Positions 1-4,831 of a stretch of DNA of 7,896 nucleotides are shown piece by piece. The DNA lies in the NCBI GenBank assembly GCA_902774165.1, contig CACYHJ010000277.1:1-7896 (forward strand). Reading direction: 5' to 3'. This DNA comes from Oscillospiraceae bacterium (GTDB lineage: Bacteria; Bacillota; Clostridia; Oscillospirales; Acutalibacteraceae). Within the stretch, counting starts at the first letter, position 1; each line of letters starts with the position of its first letter. Under the pieces are notes generated by a model that was not told the DNA's origin, did no database searches, and was given only the letters and a program-made list of their open reading frames with translations. A program made the position numbers and the translations under genes.

Positions 1-94
1 TTTCAATATTGGCAGCAAAAGCGGTGGCCGTCATCAGGCACAACACAAGCACCATCATCAGCCATGGAGCCATTTTCTTCATAAACCTGTTCAT
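1..94 (-). CDS. Secreted protein of unknown function, N-terminal signal peptide only (partial)
   Basis: The ATG at 94-92 opens a frame of 31 codons that runs off the window edge. It is preceded by AAAGGGAG at about 103-110, a good Shine-Dalgarno with 8 nt spacing. The visible protein is a textbook Sec signal peptide: basic N-region MNRFMKKM, a hydrophobic core rich in Met, Val and Leu (about residues 9-20), and an ATAFA-A signal peptidase I site at about residues 22-27. The mature part begins around residue 27 and only about five residues are visible, so no function can be assigned. There is no lipobox Cys at the cleavage site; the Cys in the core is not in an LxxC context next to it, so a secreted or wall-linked protein is more likely than a lipoprotein. 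It starts 16 nt after the stop of the epimerase-like gene and is probably co-transcribed with it. Confidence 0.75.
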   Translation of the reverse strand, partial: MNRFMKKMAPWLMMVLVLCLMTATAFAANIE

Positions 95-110
95 TTTTTA
101 TTCTCCCTTT

Positions 111-917
111 TTATAAAAGCTCTGTCATTTTATCAACGGTTTTCAACACCCTGATCGCGGCGGGCACGTCCCGGTCCACGTCGCGCAGCGCCGCCTCCAC
201 CGAGCAGGTGTCGCAGCCGACCTTCTTCAGGGTTGAGAGAAAGCCGAGATAATCGAATTCATCCGCGTTCTTCATATACACGCGGTTGTGGGGACCGTCC
301 CTGCGCGGGTCGGAGATGTGGGCGTGCCTGAGTTTGCCCGTGAGCTCCAGCATATTCTCCCATTTGTCTCCCGATTCGACCATATGGTACAGGTCCGCAA
401 GCACATAGATATGATCCGCCTTCGCCGCGGCTGCAAGGATCGCGCCTTCGCGCACGGTATTGATGAGATTGGATTCCTCCGGACGCAGCGGCTCGATCGC
501 AAGGATCACGCCGTATTCCCCGAACAGAGGCGAAACGATGTCGTGCAGGAATTCAGCCGTCTCGTTGAACGCGGTGTAATAATCCTCTCCCTCGTCCACG
601 CGCTTTGCCCCGCCGGAGCCGAAAATCACCTTTTCAAGCCCGAGCGGCTTGCCGTATTCCAGACCGCGTTTGACGTAATCGTAAAGCTTCGCGTTGTCCT
701 TTGTCGGACCGTGGGGTTTCATATCGCCGGGTAGGAAGCAGTTGACCACCGTGCAGGGCAGGTCGGCGTCCTTCAGGAGCTTCGGCGCCAGCGCCTTTTC
801 TTCCTCGCTGCCGTTCACAAGGAACTGGAAGCTGCCCTCGATATAATCAAAACCGCTCTCTTTTACGGTCTTGACGACGTGCTCGTTCGCGATTCCGCTG
901 CAGATACCGAATTTCAT
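111..917 (-). CDS. Sugar phosphate isomerase/epimerase family protein (xylose isomerase-like TIM barrel)
   Basis: The 268-residue product looks like the AP_endonuc_2/xylose isomerase-like TIM barrel family, soluble enzymes that bind a divalent metal and isomerise or epimerise keto-sugars or related polyols. Counting from the ATG at 917, likely metal and active-site residues are Glu142 (AIEPLRPEESN), Asp175 and His178 (LADLYHM), His200 (HAHISDPRRDGP) and Glu241 (SVEAAL), in the usual order and spacing for the family. Length is typical. An in-frame GTG at 926 would start three codons earlier, but it sits inside the apparent Shine-Dalgarno AAAGGTGA (923-930), so the ATG at 917 is preferred. The substrate cannot be told from sequence; members include hydroxypyruvate isomerases, tagatose/allulose epimerases and inosose enzymes. 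It lies 51 nt after recN in the same direction with no obvious promoter, and just upstream of a secreted protein gene. It is not part of the canonical recN cluster, so it is a lineage-specific neighbour. Confidence 0.85.
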   Translation of the reverse strand: MKFGICSGIANEHVVKTVKESGFDYIEGSFQFLVNGSEEEKALAPKLLKDADLPCTVVNCFLPGDMKPHGPTKDNAKLYDYVKRGLEYGKPLGLEKVIFGSGGAKRVDEGEDYYTAFNETAEFLHDIVSPLFGEYGVILAIEPLRPEESNLINTVREGAILAAAAKADHIYVLADLYHMVESGDKWENMLELTGKLRHAHISDPRRDGPHNRVYMKNADEFDYLGFLSTLKKVGCDTCSVEAALRDVDRDVPAAIRVLKTVDKMTELL

Positions 918-922
918 TTCAT

Positions 923-930
923 TCACCTTT
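923..930 (-). promoter_or_regulatory. Shine-Dalgarno that decides the start of the epimerase-like gene
   Basis: On the minus strand AAAGGTGA lies 5 nt before the ATG at 917. The alternative in-frame GTG (926-924) is inside this motif and so cannot use it. A further ATG at 922-920 is out of frame and stops after two codons (ATG AAA TGA). Confidence 0.6.
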
Positions 931-947
931 CTTCGTATACTGTGTAC

Positions 948-967
948 CGCCGACCGGAGGGACGGCG
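948..967 (-). other. GC-rich hairpin directly after the recN stop codon
   Basis: The minus strand reads CGCCGTCC-CTCC-GGTCGGCG: a 7-bp stem interrupted by one T-T mismatch and closed by a 4-nt loop, starting 1 nt after the recN stop. No T tract follows on the minus strand (GTACACAGTATAC follows), so it is not a canonical intrinsic terminator. It may protect the recN 3' end or partly attenuate readthrough into the epimerase-like gene. That role is inference. Confidence 0.35.
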
Positions 968-968
968 T

Positions 969-2654
969 TTATGGATTTGATTCTTTATATTCCCGCGCCC
1001 TGCGCAGAAGATCCCGCGCGTTTTCCAGCTGGATCGCGCCGGTGCTCGTGCCGCCGCCGATGCGCGCCAGCTCTGCGGCTCTGCCCGCGTCGTCCAGAGC
1101 GGTCACGGTGGTATAGGTGCGGTCGTCCCGCGCGGTTTTTTCGATCAGATACTGATGATCGGCAAAGGACGCGATCTGCGCCAGGTGCGTGACGCATACC
1201 ACCTGAGAGCGCCGGGCAACCCCGTAAAGCTTCTCGGCGACCTTGCCCGCCGCCCTGCCGCTGATGCCGGTATCGATCTCGTCGAAGATCAGCGTGCCGA
1301 CGGCGTCGCGGCCGGACAGCACGTTTTTGATCGCCAGCATCACCCGGGACAGCTCGCCGCCCGACGCCGTTTTTGTCAGCGGCTTCGGCGCCTCGCCCCG
1401 GTTTGCGGAGAACAGGAAGCACATATTGTCCGCGCCGTTTTCCCCCAGGGGCGCCAGCTCGTCCGCGACGGTAAACAGGGCGTTCGGCATATCAAGATCC
1501 CGCAGCTCGGCCGCAATCTCCGCCGCAAAGCGCTTCGCCGCGTCGCGGCGCGCCCGGGACAGCTCCTTCGCGCTTTTTTTTGCCCTTTCCGCGGCGGCGT
1601 CAAACAGCGAATTCAGCTCCTCCAAACGCGCGTCCGCCGTTTCGATCTCTTCCCGGCGGCGACGTGCGTTTTCGAGATAATCGAGCATCTCCCGCTCGGT
1701 CCCGCCGTATTTCAGCCCCAGGCGGTAAAGCACGTCCAGCCGCTCCTCGATCCGGTCGATCTCATGCTCGGAAAACGCGGCTCCGTCAAGCTGAGCGACA
1801 ACGGCGTTCGAGGCGTCTTCGAGAAGATAGCCCGCCTCCCGCAGTTGCTCGGGGAAGCGCGCCAGCTCCGGCAGGAACTGCGCGGCCTTCTCAATCTGCT
1901 CCGCCGCCTCGGCGATCAGGTCCGCTGCGCCGGGGGTATTCTCGTCCCCGTCCAGCGCGGCGGAGGCGGCGTTCAGCGCCGCGGCGGTCTTTTCCGCGTT
2001 GCGTGCGGCGTCCCGCCGGGAGGTCAGCTCCTCTTTCTCGCCGTCTCTGATCTCCGCCTTCTCCAGCTCATTGATCTGAAAATCCAGCATATCAAGCTCC
2101 TGAAGCTTTTTCGACTCGTCCGTCGAAAGACGGCGGATCTCGCGGCGGATCCCGGTCAGCTCGCTGTAATCCGCCCGGTATCGCTCCAGCAGCGCGCCGT
2201 CCCCGGCGTAAAGGTCGATATACTCAAAATGCCGTTCGCTGTCCAGAAGATTCCGGCTGTCGGACTGGCCGTGAATATTGATGAGCGTATCGCCAAGCGT
2301 TTTGAGGAACGCGACGGAAACCGGCCGGTCGTTGACGCGGCAGCTGTTTCTGCCATCGGGAAAAATGCGCCGAAACACAATAAGCTCACCGTCGCCGGGA
2401 TCAATGTCATTCCCGGCGAGCAGTGAGCGGGTATTCTCGGAAACGGCGGTGAAAACCGCGGTGACAGAGGCGCTTTTTTCCCCCGAACGGATCAGCTCAC
2501 GGGAGGTTTTTTCGCCCGTGACGCAGTTGACGGCGTCAATAATAATCGACTTGCCCGCGCCGGTCTCGCCCGTCATGCAGTTGAGACCGTCGCCGAAGCA
2601 AATCGACGCTTCGTCGATCACCGCGATATTTTCGATCTTCAGCTCGGATAACAT
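969..2654 (-). CDS. recN: DNA repair protein RecN
   Basis: RecN is an SMC-like cytosolic ATPase recruited early to double-strand breaks, where it helps hold DNA ends together for RecA-dependent recombination. The 561-residue product has the family's length and architecture. The N-terminal half of the ATPase head begins LSELKIENIAVIDEASICF, with Walker A GETGAGKS at 29-36. A long charged, Leu/Ala/Glu/Arg-rich stretch, roughly residues 150-400, is the expected coiled coil. The C-terminal half carries the ABC signature SGGELS (431-436), Walker B LIFDEIDTGIS with Asp458-Glu459, and the switch His in VTHLAQ (His490). The ATG at 2654 is 4 nt after the argR stop, with a GAAGG-like Shine-Dalgarno inside the end of argR, so the two are co-transcribed and probably coupled. 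The argR-recN order is standard in Bacillota. No missing key residue was seen. Confidence 0.97.
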   Translation of the reverse strand: MLSELKIENIAVIDEASICFGDGLNCMTGETGAGKSIIIDAVNCVTGEKTSRELIRSGEKSASVTAVFTAVSENTRSLLAGNDIDPGDGELIVFRRIFPDGRNSCRVNDRPVSVAFLKTLGDTLINIHGQSDSRNLLDSERHFEYIDLYAGDGALLERYRADYSELTGIRREIRRLSTDESKKLQELDMLDFQINELEKAEIRDGEKEELTSRRDAARNAEKTAAALNAASAALDGDENTPGAADLIAEAAEQIEKAAQFLPELARFPEQLREAGYLLEDASNAVVAQLDGAAFSEHEIDRIEERLDVLYRLGLKYGGTEREMLDYLENARRRREEIETADARLEELNSLFDAAAERAKKSAKELSRARRDAAKRFAAEIAAELRDLDMPNALFTVADELAPLGENGADNMCFLFSANRGEAPKPLTKTASGGELSRVMLAIKNVLSGRDAVGTLIFDEIDTGISGRAAGKVAEKLYGVARRSQVVCVTHLAQIASFADHQYLIEKTARDDRTYTTVTALDDAGRAAELARIGGGTSTGAIQLENARDLLRRAREYKESNP

Positions 2655-2658
2655 CGTT

Positions 2659-3114
2659 TTACGCCTTCAGAACTTTTTCCATTCTTTCTTTGGTATTCGC
2701 GGCGTCCGCCTCCGTACGGCAGAGGACGAACACGGTATCGTCGCCCGCGAGGGTGGCGACGATGCTTTCGAAATTCAGCGAATCCAGCGCCGCGCAGGCG
2801 GCGTTCGCCGTGCCGGGACGGCATTTGAGCACGCAGAAATTCCCCGCGTAGTCCACAAACATCACCGACTGCATAAAAATATTGTAATACTTCGAGGTCG
2901 CCTCGTCTGTGGGGACGGAATCGGCGACGCAGTATTTATAGATCCCGTTGGAAGAGGGACGCTTGATCAGCTTCAGCTCTTTGATATCGCGCGACACGGT
3001 TGCCTGCGTCACGTTGATGCCGCACTCGAGCAGCTTGTCGAGAAGCTCGTCCTGCGTGCTGATATTGTTTTGCTCGATCAGTCTGAGAATCATTGCGTGT
3101 CTGTCTTTTTTCAT
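2659..3114 (-). CDS. argR: Arginine repressor ArgR/AhrC
   Basis: ArgR is a hexameric, arginine-dependent DNA-binding protein that represses arginine biosynthesis and, in many Bacillota, activates catabolism. From the ATG at 3114 the product is 151 residues, the standard size. The N-terminal winged helix (about 1-68) contains VTQATVSRDIKEL (35-47) with the Ser-Arg pair typical of the recognition helix. The C-terminal oligomerisation and arginine-binding domain shows PGTANAACAALD (100-111) and LAGDDTVFVLC (122-132), where the GDD carries the conserved arginine-binding Asp residues. An in-frame extension to 3150 exists, but the ATG at 3114 has a perfect GGAGG 6 nt upstream and matches the family N-terminus (MKKDRHAMIL), so the shorter form is chosen. 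No convincing ARG box was found in the 169 nt upstream. It is followed 4 nt later by recN. Confidence 0.96.
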   Translation of the reverse strand: MKKDRHAMILRLIEQNNISTQDELLDKLLECGINVTQATVSRDIKELKLIKRPSSNGIYKYCVADSVPTDEATSKYYNIFMQSVMFVDYAGNFCVLKCRPGTANAACAALDSLNFESIVATLAGDDTVFVLCRTEADAANTKERMEKVLKA

Positions 3115-3218
3115 TACGGTCCTCCGAAAAGTTTTTCGCCGCTTCGGCACTTACTTAAGGCAACACCGCACAAATACGAATGCGCGTCTTGCTTGATCTT
3201 TGTTCCGTCATCTTGCAC
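3114..3218 (-). CDS. Candidate 34-codon leader ORF upstream of argR
   Basis: A GTG at 3218-3216 follows AAGGAG (3224-3229) by 5 nt, an almost ideal ribosome binding site, and opens a 34-codon frame whose TAA (3116-3114) overlaps the argR ATG as TAATG. The predicted peptide starts MQDDGTKIKQDAHSYL and ends SGEKLFGGP. It is polar, with no membrane segment and no similarity I recognise. The stop-start overlap is the arrangement expected for translational coupling to argR. An alternative ATG at 3211 in another frame gives an 18-residue peptide (MTEQRSSKTRIRICAVLP) ending at 3155, 12 nt after the same Shine-Dalgarno. Neither is proven; the whole segment may be a non-coding repeat. Confidence 0.3.
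   Translation of the reverse strand: MQDDGTKIKQDAHSYLCGVALSKCRSGEKLFGGP
3121..3125 (-). promoter_or_regulatory. Strong Shine-Dalgarno of argR, partly within a small hairpin
   Basis: GGAGG on the minus strand lies 6 nt before the argR ATG at 3114 and fixes that start over the upstream in-frame codons. CCGAA at 3143-3147 can pair with TTCGG at 3124-3128 (5 bp, plus an adjacent G-U), which takes in the first two G of this motif. Partial masking of the site is possible. Confidence 0.7.
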
Positions 3219-3248
3219 AGATTCTCCTTGACAACCGTCAGGTTGCCT
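3158..3248. repeat. Possible small palindromic or MITE-like element with 7-bp inverted ends
   Basis: AGGCAAC at 3158-3164 is matched by GTTGCCT at 3242-3248, bounding a 91-bp segment whose base composition is more even than that of the surrounding genes. No target-site duplication is visible at the flanks and no second copy was found in this window. A 7-bp match at this distance could also be chance or an RNA stem, so the element call is tentative. Confidence 0.25.
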
Positions 3249-3255
3249 GCGGGAG

Positions 3256-3299
3256 AAAAAACGCAAAATAAGACGCTTTTCGATTATTTTTCTATTTTG
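3256..3299 (-). terminator. Weak intrinsic terminator candidate after nadK
   Basis: On the minus strand CAAAATA (3299-3293, within the last nadK codons) can pair with TATTTTG (3270-3264) across a 22-nt loop. An inner CGAAAA/TTTTGCG pairing with a bulged G is an alternative. A run of six T (3261-3256) follows three bases later. The stem is AT-rich and the loop long, so termination would be partial at best. The position, just at the end of the xseA-nadK overlap chain, is where a terminator would be expected. Confidence 0.3.
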
Positions 3300-4073
3300 T
3301 CCTGTAAAACACGCCAGAATTTATCATTTTTTATACGGATAAAGTCCGCGTATACGTCGCATTTCGAAACCTCGACGCTGCTGCCGAAGGGAACGGGGAG
3401 CGCGGCGGAGCCGTCGGCGGACAGAAACAGCGGCCGGTTCTCGTTCGCGGGGCTGACCGTCAGCACCCGGTCGGAGGAAAAAATGATGCAGCGGGACGAC
3501 ATGGCGTACTGGCTGATGGGCGTGAGGATGATACTCTCCAGCGTGGGCTCCGCGATGGGGCCGCCCGCCGCGAGGTTATACGCCGTGGAGCCGGTGGGCG
3601 TGGAGAGAATGATGCCGTCGCTGCGGTAGCGATACACCGGCACGCCGTCGCAGTCCACGTTGATCTCGGTGAGATAGATCTCCGCGCCGCGGGCAAACAC
3701 CACGTCGTTCAGACAGTTCACGGTGCGGACCGTCTCGCCGCCGGCGAGGATCCGCGCGCTCCAGCTCATCCGCCTCAAGCCCCGCCATAAACGCCACGTT
3801 GCCGGCGTTGATACCCAGCACGGGCCTGCCGTGCTCCGCCGCGAATTTGGCGGAACGAATTATGGATCCGTCGCCGCCTACGGCGATCACCACGTCGCAG
3901 TCGGAATAAAAGGAGCTCTCATCCGCGACGCCGCCGTCCAGACGTCCGGCAAGGTCGGCGTTCTGCGGTGAAAACACAAAGTCAATGTCAAATTTTTTCA
4001 GCGTGCGGCAAAGGTTTTCCGTCACCGCACCGGCGCCCCTGCGGGTCAGATTGGGGTCGACAGCCGTAATCAT
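3284..4073 (-). pseudogene. nadK: NAD kinase, reading frame broken by an internal deletion (or assembly error)
   Basis: NAD kinase phosphorylates NAD to NADP and is normally essential. The first frame (ATG 4073) encodes the N-terminal half: catalytic GGDGS at 66-70, GINAGNVAFMAGLEADELE at 87-105. It then reads into about 60 Arg-rich nonsense residues to a stop at 3576. The second frame resumes at about 3760 with SARILAGGETVRTVNCLND and carries the C-terminal domain: the LND motif, SDGIILSTPTGSTAY, AAGGPI and LSADGS, ending at 3284. Joined, the two halves give about 264 residues. The segment between ADELE and the strand before LND is about 20 residues shorter than in normal NadK, where a stretch ending in an ERRMML-like motif is expected. 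One deletion whose length is not a multiple of three, at about 3757-3767, explains both effects. The ATG overlaps the tlyA stop (ATGA). The alternatives are a sequencing or assembly error, or two separately translated halves: an ATG at 3769 with GAGG just upstream could start the second. Confidence 0.85.
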
Positions 4074-4831
4074 TGGGTGATCATCTCCGTATCCGGTTCT
4101 ATCGCGTCATCGGGTGATAAGGAAAGATATAGCAGATATTCGGTATTCCCGTCGCCGCCCTTGATGGGCGAGGGGACGAGCCCGACGGGGTAAAGCCCGT
4201 TCTCCTTCGCGTAGGAAAGCACGGCCTGCACCGCGGCGCGCCGGGCTTTGGGATCGCGGACGATCCCGTTTTTGCCGATATGCTCCCGCCCCGCCTCAAA
4301 CTGCGGCTTGACAAGGCACACCGCCCGGGCGGAAGGGCGCATCAGCCGCCGCATCACGGGAAAGATATGCTTCAGCGAAATAAACGACACGTCCGCCGCG
4401 GCGAAATCCGTCTCGCCGATCACGGAAGGATCCATATAGCGGATGTTGGTATTCTCCATGTTCACAACGCGGCCGTCCGCCGCAAGGGACGGGTCGAGCT
4501 GCCCGGTCCCCACGTCCACCGCCCAGACCTTCACGGCGCCGTGCCGCAGCATACAGTCGGTAAAGCCGCCGGTGGAAGCGCCGAGATCGACGCAGGCTTT
4601 TCCGGCAAGCGAGATCCCGAAGGCGCGGATCGCGCCCTCAAGCTTTTCGCCGCCTCTGCCCACAAAGCCGGTATCCTCCGCCGCGGTGACCTCAGCGCCC
4701 TCCGGCACCGGGAACGACGGCTTGTCGCGGACGGTCCCGTCCACCGACACCATGCCCTTGCGGATCAGCTCCGCCGCCCGCGACCGGCTGCGGCAGATCC
4801 CGTTTTCGGTAAGATAAACGTCAAGTCTCAT
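4070..4831 (-). CDS. tlyA: TlyA-family rRNA methyltransferase (S4 domain plus FtsJ-like domain)
   Basis: TlyA-family proteins are S-adenosylmethionine-dependent 2'-O-methyltransferases; the mycobacterial enzyme modifies 16S and 23S rRNA, and some relatives are called hemolysin A. The 253-residue product has an S4 RNA-binding domain at about 1-60 (MRLDVYLTENGICRSRSRA, then a KGMVSVDG turn), a linker with VGRGG, and a Rossmann methyltransferase domain. The SAM-binding motif is DLGASTGGFTD (82-92). The K-D-K-E tetrad of this fold can be read as Lys63 (GEKL), Asp147 (ADVSFISL), Lys175 (LVKPQFEAG) and Glu231 (NTEYLL). Length and motif order are normal. The ATG overlaps the end of dxs by 11 nt and has only a weak CAGG just upstream, suggesting termination-reinitiation. 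Its TGA overlaps the nadK start by 4 nt. The exact rRNA target here is not shown. Confidence 0.94.
   Translation of the reverse strand: MRLDVYLTENGICRSRSRAAELIRKGMVSVDGTVRDKPSFPVPEGAEVTAAEDTGFVGRGGEKLEGAIRAFGISLAGKACVDLGASTGGFTDCMLRHGAVKVWAVDVGTGQLDPSLAADGRVVNMENTNIRYMDPSVIGETDFAAADVSFISLKHIFPVMRRLMRPSARAVCLVKPQFEAGREHIGKNGIVRDPKARRAAVQAVLSYAKENGLYPVGLVPSPIKGGDGNTEYLLYLSLSPDDAIEPDTEMITQ

Larger units (their letters stand above)
3115..3283 (-). promoter_or_regulatory. argR leader region with alternative RNA pairings
   Basis: This 169-nt gap is the only sizeable intergenic region in the window. In the minus-strand transcript AGGCAACC (3248-3241) can form a short hairpin with GGTTGTC (3236-3230; 7 bp including one G-U, TGAC loop). 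Alternatively, its AGGCAAC can pair perfectly with the distant GTTGCCT (3164-3158), closing a 91-nt domain. The two pairings exclude each other. Between them lies the AAGGAG of a short open frame. No clear -35/-10 pair was found on the minus strand, so where argR transcription begins is unknown. Confidence 0.4.

Noticed and set aside
111..926. GTG at 926 as the start of the epimerase-like gene.
   Set aside because: The GTG lies inside the AAAGGTGA Shine-Dalgarno, while the ATG at 917 has proper spacing from it and gives the expected N-terminus.
1155..2426. A 423-codon open frame on the plus strand, antisense to recN.
   Set aside because: Low-complexity Arg/Leu/Gly-rich product with no motif, opposite a clear RecN; explained by the base composition of recN.
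3115..3151. Longer argR starting at 3150, adding 12 residues.
   Set aside because: The ATG at 3114 has a perfect GGAGG and yields the standard ArgR length and N-terminus; the extension is Arg/Lys-rich leader sequence.
3228..3261. Plus-strand promoter beginning with TTGACA at 3228.
   Set aside because: No acceptable -10 lies 16-18 bases downstream, and no gene on the plus strand would be served.
3115..3283. ARG box for autoregulation of argR.
   Set aside because: GCATTCGTATTTGTGC at about 3167-3182 vaguely resembles one, but its two halves are not symmetric and match the known consensus poorly.
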